Source: Tribonema minus
Taxonomy: Eukaryota; Sar; Xanthophyceae; Tribonematales; Tribonemataceae
Length of the DNA stretch: 64,000 bases
Reading direction: 5' to 3'
Assembly (NCBI GenBank): GCA_017506865.1
Contig: JAFCMP010000045.1
Coordinates: forward strand, 349,554 to 413,553
In this document: positions 52,479 to 61,156 of the stretch, piece by piece
Layout: each line of letters begins with the position of its first letter
Position numbering within the stretch: position 1 is the first letter of the stretch
Notes under the pieces: generated by a model
What the model saw: the letters and a program-made list of their open reading frames with translations, nothing else
The model's database searches: none
What the model was told of the DNA's origin: nothing
Position numbers and translations under genes: made by a program

Positions 52479-55400
52479 ACAGCCTCCACGAGATGCGGAT
52501 AGGTATGTAGCTGTAGCATGTAGCACCATGGCGTAGCAGAGATCATGAAAAGAATATCATGGCGGCGGCGGGAGGCCCGTATTGCCAACTCTGAATCAGC
52601 GCAGAAATGCAAGGAATCCGATCTAGCGTGCGCACAAGCGCAGGATATTAGCACCAGTGCTGCAGATGGCAATGGCGCTTGTCAACAGGACGATGGCACG
52701 AGTGGCAGCAGCAGAGCAACTGGAGACGGACGCGCAGCGCACAAACGCAAGAGGGTACAGAATGACGGTTGGTCATTGTCCGATCAAACAGGCGAAGGGG
52801 AGCACACGGGCGGGCAAAGTGCAGTCAAGCGCTCTAGAACAGGTCATAACAGTCTGGAACAGCAACGTCTGATGCTAGACGACGAAGCTGGAGGTGGAGG
52901 CAGTGCGGACCCGGAGTACAAGTGCAACTTATGCGACCTCGTGGTGAAGAAGGGCATGTCGCTGCTCTCGTTACAGCAGAGGTTAAACGCCCACATCGCG
53001 GCGAAGCACCAGCGCAAACACCACAGTGGGACAGCAACAACGTTCCTGGAGCGCTCCGACCTCAGCACCTCGCACTTGCAAACCATCTACACCGAGTGTG
53101 CCTTGTGCAAAAACTTGTTTCATGCCAACAAGACATTCAGAGTGGACAGCAGCGATGCCAGCGCGGGCAAGCACTGCCGCAACTGCAGGCCTATCACTTC
53201 ACCCGCTGCAGTGGCGGCAACATTGTCAACAACAGCATCAGCAGCACCGCTAGCACCTGATGCATCGACGGCAACAGCTGCCACGTCGCTGCCACAGCAG
53301 CAACCGGCGTGCACACCCATCGGCAACCCCTACGCAAAGGGACCAGCGCACGCGCAGCAGGCACCTGCTGCTCAGGCTGGTGGCAGCAGCTCCTCCGGCA
53401 GCTCAAAGAGGCCGGAACGCGGGGGCAGCAGTGCTACACGAGGGGGTCGGGGTCGCAGTGGAGGGCGCGGACGTGGCAATGGAGGACGCGTTCGCAGCGG
53501 CAGCAATGATGCAGACATCAGCAGTAGCAGAGCGACTAGCGGCAGCAGAACCGGAGGCGGCAGCAGCAGCGGTGCCGGCGGCGGCAGTGCAGCCGGTACT
53601 AAGGACAGCGGCGCTGGCAACGGCCGCAGCAGTGATGCCAGCAGCCGCAGCGGCGGTGCTAGCAACAGCGGCAGTGGCGCGCGAACTCAAAACGGCCGCG
53701 GTGGCCGTGGCAGCGGTCGCAGCAGCGACAGCGGCGGACGAGGCTGTAGCCGTGGCGGCCGCGGCGGCGGCGGAGGGGGCCCCAGAGCGGCAGGTGCGGC
53801 GACAGCAGCGGCAGCGCCAGGCCCTGCAGGCGCAGCAGGTGGGGCAGGTGGGCTTTTCACGTGGACCATCTCAACCCCCGCAGTCGCAGCAGTGCTTGAC
53901 AGCATCAGCCTCGATGAGCTGTGCCAGCTGCAGTTCGCGACAACTATAAGCCTTGCTAGACCACGCAATCGTCGCTATGTGGGAGCTGCACTGGAGAACG
54001 CAGCAACACATCTGTTGGCACACACAATGACGATGTTCGTCAATGCGGCGCGGGAGCCAGATTCCGCAGGGCGGGTGCAGCGACTGCAAAGATCCACGAT
54101 TCTACACCACCTCATGCCATCACTCATCACCTCCACCGATGGCGCACCTGGCATCACTCGCTCCGACAGAATCAGAATGTTGGCACGCGGTGAGCTTGAC
54201 CGGTTGGTGCCAGCGCTCCTCGCACACGCGCGTGCGCACCGGCGCTGGCGCGCGCGCCAGCAAACGGAGGCAGCGATCAACGCCTACGTCCTACAGTGCA
54301 TGGGCACACGGGGGGGGCTACAGCAGGCAGCGCGTTTCCTTCAGCCCAAAACGGTGGCGATACCTGATGATGACTGCTTTGCCGCCATGCAGTCCAAACA
54401 CCCCCCCGCTGCGCCAGGGGAACAACTCCATGAGCTATCCGGCATGGTTGATCAGCTTGTGGCGAAAGCAGCCGACATGCCAGCAGAACTCAGCCTGTTA
54501 CAGGGGGAGGGAATTGAGCCAGAGACGGTTGCCAAGCTCATCCAGCGAGCAAGCCCTTACAGTGGAGCAGGCCCATCGGGGCTGCGCTACAGCCACCTGC
54601 AGGATGCGCTACGCACAAGCTGGGGACGGCATGAGTTTGCTGCTGTCCTCACACGGTGGCTTCAGACCGTTATGCGGGAGGCTGCGCGGCTGCCGGATGC
54701 CTTCTGGCAGTTGCATGGCGCAGGGCGCCTGACGCCACTTGCAGAACAACAGGAAGATGGTACAGCTAAGCAGCGGCCCATCGTTTGCGGCGAGGTGCTG
54801 CAGCGACTATGCACTTCGGTGTACGTGGCAGACCGCAAAGACTTCCTGGCGGAGCTCCTTGAGCCAGACGGGCAGTATGGGGTAGCCGTCTCAGCAGGAG
54901 CGGAGAAAGCGGCCATGGCCGGCAAACTCGTGTATGAGCTCGGTCACTGGCAGTTCATGCTGGACCTCAAGAATGCCTTCAACACGGTGTTCGTCCTGGC
55001 GGCAGCGGAATGGGTAGCAGCACAGCTGCCGGACTTCCTCGACTACTTCATCGGCACATACGTTCGCACTCGGCCACGCCTGCTGTTCCAGCACGTCGAT
55101 GGCTCCACGCGCATCATCATGTCTCAGCGCGGGTTTAAGCAGGGGGACCCCGCGGCACCAATGCTCTTCTGCGGCGCCATTGCTCAGTGCTTGCAACGGT
55201 TCAATGAGGCGGCGGCCGCGCAGCGCGCGCGGAGGCGGATGGGCGCCTACATGGACGATGCCAACGTCCGAACAGGCGCTTGCACGCTGACTCAGGATGA
55301 CATACAGGCGGTGGCGAAGCTCAAACAACACTTTGCGGAGGTGGGGCTGGAGCTAAACCTCACCAAGTCACGCGCGCTGCCTGGCAGGGGGCATGTGGTG

Positions 55401-58042
55401 ACAGACCACGAGCGGCAACTGCTGCAGCAGCTGGGCGTTCAGCTAGTGGGGGATACGGATGAAAATCAGAACCGTGGAGCTGTGTTGCTGGGGGTGCCGG
55501 TGGGCCACAGCAGCTTTGTGGACGCATGGCTGCGCAGGGAAGCGGGTGCAGGCGGGGCAGGGGCTCGATTTGCAGAGCGATGCGCGCGCCTGACATCACC
55601 GAGGGCTATGTTCAGGTTACTGCGCTACTGCGTGGTGCCTCGCATGACGTACTGCCTGCGCACCATTCCCACTACGCAGACAGCGCCAGCCGCCAAGGAG
55701 TGGGATCGGGTCACGCAGTGGGTGCTTGAGCACTCAATGGGCCTGCAGCCACCAGGCCAGACCTGGCGCCAGTTTGAGCAAAGTGGGGCCCACTTCCATC
55801 TGGCAGCGCACGGCCCAGCCTTACAGCAAGCGCGACTCCCAACACGGCATGGCGGCCTTGGCATTACCAGCGCCTGCGACATCGCTGATGCTGCGTATGT
55901 GGCGGGCACGTTGCAAGCGCTGCAACCAGCACTCTCTGGATGGGCGGGGGTGCTGCAGCAGGCGGCTCCTCAAGCGGCTGCAGACAACGCTGCTGAGGAT
56001 GCGGCAACACAAGCGGCACCGGCAGCAGCGGCAGCAGCACCAGCACCAGCAGCATCAGCAGCGGCAACTGTTACAGCGGCAGCGTCGGTTGCCAGTGGAG
56101 GCGCGACCGCTCCGGCAGCGGCAGCTGCATCAGCGGCTGGCCGCGCTTATGGCGCAGCCATTCCGGCAACACACGACGCAGCTGCCGCTGGATCAGGGGC
56201 CGCGGCGGCAGCACAGGCGGCACCAGCGGCAGCAGCAGCAGCGGCGGCGCACGGCGCAACTACTCCGGCGGCAGCAGCAGCGGCGGCAGCAGCAGCTGCT
56301 CCAGCATCAGAGGCTGCTGCAGCAGCGGCAGCACATGTTGCACCTCAAGTGGCCTCGGCGGCATCACTAACTGAAGCATCAACAGCAGCGGCTGCGGGCA
56401 TAGGCAACACAGCTGCTACAGGCCCTACTAGCCTAAGGGCTGCTGCAGCACCTGCAACAGGAGCAGCGGCGGCAGGCGGCGCCGCAACCGTGCCGGCTGC
56501 GACAGTGGCAATGGCGGTGGCAGCGGCCAATGCGGCAGGTGCTGCACCAACACCTGCGGCAGCAGCAACACCACTGGCAGCAGCAGCAACGGCAGGCGGC
56601 GCAGCTGCAGCACCAGCGCACGCAGCAGCGGCAGCCGTCAATGCAGGCGCTGCGCGTTCCACACCAGCAATGCTACAAGGCGCAGCAGCAGCAGAGGTGG
56701 CGCGCCTGCCCCTCATGCGGACGATCGCCACAGCTGCCACATCTCTACGTGCAGCAACAGGTGACAAGCTGGAACATATACTGCCACCAGCGCTAACGCC
56801 ACTGCAGCAGCAACCACCTATGCAGCAGCCGCCGCTGCGGCCGACAGCAGGTGGTGGCACTGGTGCGGATGCTGCTTGCGTACTTGACGCCAGTGCTCTG
56901 CAGTTGCAGTGTAGCCTGAAGCGCCCCAATCAGAGTGCGCTTGCAGATGCCGTCGCTACCAAGCTTGCAGATAAGGTGGAGGCGGACCTGCAACAGCTGC
57001 CGCAGGGCACGCAACGCACGCAAGCACTTGCTCGATTCCGGTCGCAGCGCCACATGCACTCGATCGGCATGGCATTCCTCAACGAGCCCATGTACTCCAC
57101 AACGGCTTCGTTCGATGGCCTATCCTGGCAGCTGGCCGTCAAACGCGCCATCGGAGTAGAGGAGCAGACGGCAGGCTGCAAGCTGTGCGGGAAGTCGCCG
57201 GGCGGCACCCTGCATGCACGGCTGTGTCAAGCGCCACGCGTCAAGGCGCATGACACCATTGTCCACAATAGCGTCAAGAGGGCCACGCAGCGCCTCCTGC
57301 GGCAATACCTCAAAACGGGACTGGTGGACGAGGACTACACGCTGTTTCTGGGGTCCGCCGGGCCGCCGGGGAGTCGCAGGATGGACATCGTGCTGCCTGC
57401 CGACGCCTTCCCGGTGACCGGCTACGACGACCCGACACGCCACCTACCGCTCATGGTGGACGTTACCTGCTTCGAGGCACAGGTGGCGTCGCGGGCGGCG
57501 AAGACTGCAGCAGACCCCGAGCGATGCTGCCGCGACCAAGAGGCCGCCAAGACTACCCACTATTCTGGTCATTATGATCAGAATTGCTACAAACTTGCCA
57601 CTTTGGCAATAGGGTCATTTGGCAGCATCGGGGAGCAGGGGCGGAAGCTGCTGGAGGCTGTGGCGACGGAGTATGCCAGCAGGATGTCAGTGCCCGGAGG
57701 AGCGCGCCCTAAAGCTCTCAAGGGCATCGCCCTGGCGCGCTTACGCTCGGCACTGTCGGCAGCGCTCCACATGGCGTACTCTGGCCGTGTCATGACACAC
57801 ATGGCAGAATCCAAGGGGGGGGGGCACATGGAGGAGGACGTAGGGGAGGACCCCGAGATGCCATTTGGCGGCGGCGGCGTTTGAGTGGTTGTCGTTGCGA
57901 CACTTTCAGACTGTCATACGACATGTAGATTCCTTACAGCTAGATGCCAATCATCTGGGCTTTTTCGCGCCCTGAGCGAGAATTAATAAAAAGTACATGC
58001 AATCATCTGGGCTTTTTCGCGCCCTGAGCGAGCATTAATAAA
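52479..58042 (+). mobile_element. RLE-type non-LTR retrotransposon, whole copy
   Basis: A 5564-bp insertion flanked by perfect 15-bp direct repeats (52464-52478 and 58043-58057). It has a short leader of about 66 bp, one 1779-codon ORF and a 3' UTR of about 160 bp ending in AATAAAAAG without poly-A. The last 52 bp occur twice in tandem. A truncated relative lies at 15586-16215. The unbroken ORF and clean duplications suggest a young insertion. It lies about 740 bp upstream of the chosen start of the DEP-kinase gene, in opposite orientation. Confidence 0.92.
52545..57884 (+). CDS. LINE ORF: zinc fingers, RT, zinc knuckle, RLE endonuclease
   Basis: 1779 aa starting at an ATG. A C2H2-like finger lies at about 124-157 (YKCNLC ... 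HIAAKH), then a Cys cluster (ECALC ... HCRNC) at about 184-215, then a Gly/Ser/Arg-rich RGG-like tract at about 280-435. RT motifs are LDLKNAFNT (about 806), GFKQGDPAAP (about 864) and AYMDDAN (about 902). An Ala-rich tract of about 240 residues follows (about 1142-1382, GCA/GCG repeats), which is unusual inside an RT protein. A CCHC knuckle (CKLCGK ... HARLC, about 1545-1562) precedes the RLE core: RRMDIVLP, LMVDVTCF, and a Lys in the EAAKTTHY region. The N-terminal fingers probably bind target DNA, as in R2-like elements. That role is inferred. Confidence 0.92.
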   Translation: MKRISWRRREARIANSESAQKCKESDLACAQAQDISTSAADGNGACQQDDGTSGSSRATGDGRAAHKRKRVQNDGWSLSDQTGEGEHTGGQSAVKRSRTGHNSLEQQRLMLDDEAGGGGSADPEYKCNLCDLVVKKGMSLLSLQQRLNAHIAAKHQRKHHSGTATTFLERSDLSTSHLQTIYTECALCKNLFHANKTFRVDSSDASAGKHCRNCRPITSPAAVAATLSTTASAAPLAPDASTATAATSLPQQQPACTPIGNPYAKGPAHAQQAPAAQAGGSSSSGSSKRPERGGSSATRGGRGRSGGRGRGNGGRVRSGSNDADISSSRATSGSRTGGGSSSGAGGGSAAGTKDSGAGNGRSSDASSRSGGASNSGSGARTQNGRGGRGSGRSSDSGGRGCSRGGRGGGGGGPRAAGAATAAAAPGPAGAAGGAGGLFTWTISTPAVAAVLDSISLDELCQLQFATTISLARPRNRRYVGAALENAATHLLAHTMTMFVNAAREPDSAGRVQRLQRSTILHHLMPSLITSTDGAPGITRSDRIRMLARGELDRLVPALLAHARAHRRWRARQQTEAAINAYVLQCMGTRGGLQQAARFLQPKTVAIPDDDCFAAMQSKHPPAAPGEQLHELSGMVDQLVAKAADMPAELSLLQGEGIEPETVAKLIQRASPYSGAGPSGLRYSHLQDALRTSWGRHEFAAVLTRWLQTVMREAARLPDAFWQLHGAGRLTPLAEQQEDGTAKQRPIVCGEVLQRLCTSVYVADRKDFLAELLEPDGQYGVAVSAGAEKAAMAGKLVYELGHWQFMLDLKNAFNTVFVLAAAEWVAAQLPDFLDYFIGTYVRTRPRLLFQHVDGSTRIIMSQRGFKQGDPAAPMLFCGAIAQCLQRFNEAAAAQRARRRMGAYMDDANVRTGACTLTQDDIQAVAKLKQHFAEVGLELNLTKSRALPGRGHVVTDHERQLLQQLGVQLVGDTDENQNRGAVLLGVPVGHSSFVDAWLRREAGAGGAGARFAERCARLTSPRAMFRLLRYCVVPRMTYCLRTIPTTQTAPAAKEWDRVTQWVLEHSMGLQPPGQTWRQFEQSGAHFHLAAHGPALQQARLPTRHGGLGITSACDIADAAYVAGTLQALQPALSGWAGVLQQAAPQAAADNAAEDAATQAAPAAAAAAPAPAASAAATVTAAASVASGGATAPAAAAASAAGRAYGAAIPATHDAAAAGSGAAAAAQAAPAAAAAAAAHGATTPAAAAAAAAAAAPASEAAAAAAAHVAPQVASAASLTEASTAAAAGIGNTAATGPTSLRAAAAPATGAAAAGGAATVPAATVAMAVAAANAAGAAPTPAAAATPLAAAATAGGAAAAPAHAAAAAVNAGAARSTPAMLQGAAAAEVARLPLMRTIATAATSLRAATGDKLEHILPPALTPLQQQPPMQQPPLRPTAGGGTGADAACVLDASALQLQCSLKRPNQSALADAVATKLADKVEADLQQLPQGTQRTQALARFRSQRHMHSIGMAFLNEPMYSTTASFDGLSWQLAVKRAIGVEEQTAGCKLCGKSPGGTLHARLCQAPRVKAHDTIVHNSVKRATQRLLRQYLKTGLVDEDYTLFLGSAGPPGSRRMDIVLPADAFPVTGYDDPTRHLPLMVDVTCFEAQVASRAAKTAADPERCCRDQEAAKTTHYSGHYDQNCYKLATLAIGSFGSIGEQGRKLLEAVATEYASRMSVPGGARPKALKGIALARLRSALSAALHMAYSGRVMTHMAESKGGGHMEEDVGEDPEMPFGGGGV

Positions 58043-58052
58043 AAGTACATGC
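57949..58052 (+). repeat. Two tandem 52-bp 3' tail units of the RLE LINE
   Basis: Units 57949-58000 and 58001-58052 differ at one base (GAGAATT versus GAGCATT). Each holds TGGGCTTTTTCGCGCCC, an AATAAA and a terminal AAGTACATGC. The truncated copy at 15586 has a single unit. Confidence 0.9.
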
Positions 58053-58057
58053 ACGTG
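58043..58057. repeat. Target-site duplication, 3' side of RLE LINE
   Basis: AAGTACATGCACGTG. Its first ten bases also end the internal 52-bp tail unit at 57991-58000. Confidence 0.93.
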
Positions 58058-58257
58058 TTGGTAATTATGCAGTTGCTGAACTCCTCTTCCATGAGTGAGC
58101 AGTAGGATCAACCTAGGGTGTAACCTATGATCACATCAGTGTGTTCAATCATTGCGGTCTTGGCGTACTGGCCACTGCGAATGGTATGTGCGGTGCACGT
58201 CCAGGTTGTCGACGCGATTTCACATCAACATGTACGACATTTATAGTACGCCCGGCA
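58058..58257. other. Gap between two LINE insertions
   Basis: About 200 bp of AT-richer sequence between the RLE LINE and OTU LINE copy 2. I see no gene in it. It should contain the 5' target-site duplication of copy 2, whose partner lies outside the window. Confidence 0.5.
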
Positions 58258-59027
58258 AGGTTAGGAGGAGCCGCTGGCGGAGCGGCGGCGCGGAAGGCGA
58301 GGATGCACAGGGGACACTGAGGGCACAGCAGCACCGCACGCTCAACCTGTCGGCCTGGCTACAGCCGAGGACTAGAGAGCGGATTTTCGCTCCACCGCGG
58401 GCCTGAGGCGAACAAGGCCAGACACGCAGCGTGGGTCGCCGGTGACAGCAAGTAAGCCTCGCATTGATATTGCTAAAGCTACCTACGCACACAGCGACAT
58501 CGGCCGAAGCACAAGAAGGGCAAACTAAAAAAAAAAACAAAAAAAAGAAAACATCAGACGATATCGCCGTCGACGGATCGGGAAGGGGGAACCTAGGGCA
58601 CACTGGATCGCAGGGCAGTAGATAGCAGTTCACCAGATTAAGGTTTGAACGCTTGCTGACCAGCTTGATTTGCAGCCGCACAAGGGACCTCGCCTGGCAG
58701 AGACTGACTGCATTCAGCACACGCACAGACACGACAGGACCACGACACTGCAGCGGCAAGGACACGAATTGCACAGCATTGCATTCAGCCCAGCTGCCTT
58801 GTGTTGGTCAGAGGCAGAGAGCTTGAGCACACCGACTCGTTCCACCACCGCTCGTTTCACGACGGCGGGAGAAGCACCTCAACAGATACACCAGAGCAGG
58901 GCAGGATCTTGAACTGAAAGTGGTATAGCTGTGCAGGGGAGTGTGCGCGGCAGGCAGCCGCGCTTTCGAGACCGAGCCTGGGCTTTTTTTTTTTTTTTCT
59001 CGCGCCTCAAAGTCGCCTTTCAAAGCT

Positions 59028-61156
59028 ATGGCTCTCTACTGGCTTACCAGCCCTGCCTCACGTGGGGAGGGGTCACCTCTGAGACGCAAACGGGGACAGC
59101 GCAACCACGGGCTGAATACTGGCTTGTGGTGGTGGCAGGTCAAAGCTGCACGCCAATCTGACACACGCCGCAGACGCCGCCATGGTGTTGGCCGTTGGGT
59201 ACGCCTAGTGATACCGCCGCCGCCACCGATCCCGGGCCCGCCGCCAATCCCGGGCCCGCCGCCGATCCCGGGCCCGCCGCCGATCCCGGGCCCGCCGCCG
59301 ATACCGGGCCCGCCGCCCCACCGCCGATACCGGGCCCGCCGCCGATACCGGACCCGCCGCCGATCCCTGGCCCGCCGCCGATACCGGGCCCGCCGCCGAT
59401 CCCGGGCCCACCCCCGATCCCGGGCCCGCCGCCGATCCCAGGCCCGCCGCCGATTCCGGGCCCGCCACCGATACCGGGCCCGCCACCGATACCGGGCCCG
59501 CCGCCGATCCCGGGTCCGCCACCGATTTCGGGCCCGCCACCGATACCCGGCCCGCCACCACCTCAGCTGATGACCCAGAGCTCTAGACCGCGGCCGATGC
59601 CAGAGGTGCCAGTGTGCAGTCAGGTTGCAGAGCTGTGCAGAAGCATGCGCAGACTACACTTGTCGTCAGCCGACTCGGACGAGCCTCAGGGCAGTGGCAG
59701 CCACGCGCACGTCAAGAAGCGCCGCCGCCATCTGACCAGCCCAGGTGCCACTAATCACTGTGACAGGGGATGCTCACAGACGAAGCGCCCGCGGCATCAG
59801 CCTGCCAGTGACTCGGAGTCTCAAGCGGCGAGTTTATGGGAGGCACTGCCGCCAGCAGCGATAATTGTACTGAGCTTGGTGGTACTACCGCCACCAGCGG
59901 CAAGTACACGCCGTCGGGCGACACTGCCGCCGGATTCACCAGTAGCGACAACGCCGATGCCAACACGACGTTCGCGGCGGAAAACGCCTTTAGTGACGGC
60001 TGCCACTGCCGCACCAGCGGCGGGGCCCGCACCGGCCAACCCGGTGGTTGCACAGCCACGGACGACTGTCACAGCCGCCGCTGCATGCGGTCGCAAGGTT
60101 ACCTCCGACTTAACGGCGGCGGCAACGCCACGTGCGGCAGACATGGTGCCAAAACCGCCGGCAGCCGCTGCCGCATCAGATGGCCAACGCGGGGCAGCTG
60201 CATCCCGGCGGGGTCGGCGTCGCGGCGCCAGCGCCGGGCCGCTTCTGGGACGCCTCGGAAGCATTGGCAGCATCAACCGCCCAGACTCGCCGTCAGGCAA
60301 ACTGAGTGCGCTGGCAAAGGCGGTCACCATGACCGTGCCCGTACCGATGGAAGTTGGCGAACCTACCAGTGGGCCAGCGGGTCACCAGAGACGGATCACG
60401 TCGCGGCCTTCGCAGCCAGCTAGCAGCGGCGCCTCTCCCCAGTGGCATCCCGGTCCTCAGCCGATGGAGGTCACCGCAGCGGAAACCCCATGTACTGCAG
60501 ACATGGTGACAACAGCACCAGCGGCCGCAGCGGCTGCTGCACCGGGCGGCGAACGTGGGGCGGCTGCACCCCGGCGGGGTCGGCGCCGCGCCAGCGCCCA
60601 AAGCACTGGCAGCGTCACCCGTCCAGAGCCACAGTCTGGCGGTGCGCTGGCAAAGCCGGTCACCGTGACCATGCCTGTACCGATGGAAGTTGGCGAACCT
60701 GGGCCGGCGGGTCACCAGAGACGAATCACGTCCCGGTCTTTGCAGCCAGCTGGCAGCGGCGCCTCTCTGTCAGGCGGCAGCGTCACCTCTGACAGTAACA
60801 GTCGCAACGGGCACCCAATATCCGGCATCACCGCTATGACAGTTTTGGCGCCCGCCAAGACACCCGCTGCCAACCGGAAGGTCAATATCCCGGGGCTGGA
60901 CTGCCGCATGTGCGACAAGTTCATAGGGCGAGCAAATCCTCGGGCCCCGGGAAAGAATTGCCCAGCGGCACACGCATGTGCACACCAGCGCACGCGCCAC
61001 ACAGGGAAAGGGAAGCAATTTGCAGAACTGCATGTTCAGCTTTTCCTAGACCACCGACCAATACGCGGCGGCCTGGAGCAGGTCTGCGATGGGGGTGCGG
61101 CAACCTCTTCATCAGACGCACAGCAGCAAGCGCCACGACACCATCTGGTGATCTAG
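59028..61156 (+). pseudogene. Broken N-terminal ORF of OTU LINE copy 2
   Basis: Starts at the ATG matching copy 1. The first frame is lost inside the proline repeat at about 59310; the second frame (open from 59195) carries the GPPPIP repeats, the Ala/Pro-rich section and the first Cys/His cluster (CRMCDKF) until a stop at 61156. The counterpart of the OTU core (VGNGNCLIHT) is seen at about 62455-62485, in a different fragment. Confidence 0.8.
59215..59560 (+). repeat. Proline-coding minisatellite in OTU LINE copy 2
   Basis: About 18 tandem copies of an 18-bp GGGCCCGCC-type unit, longer than the matching array in copy 1 at 36405-36600. One irregular unit near 59310-59325 moves the frame. Confidence 0.82.
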
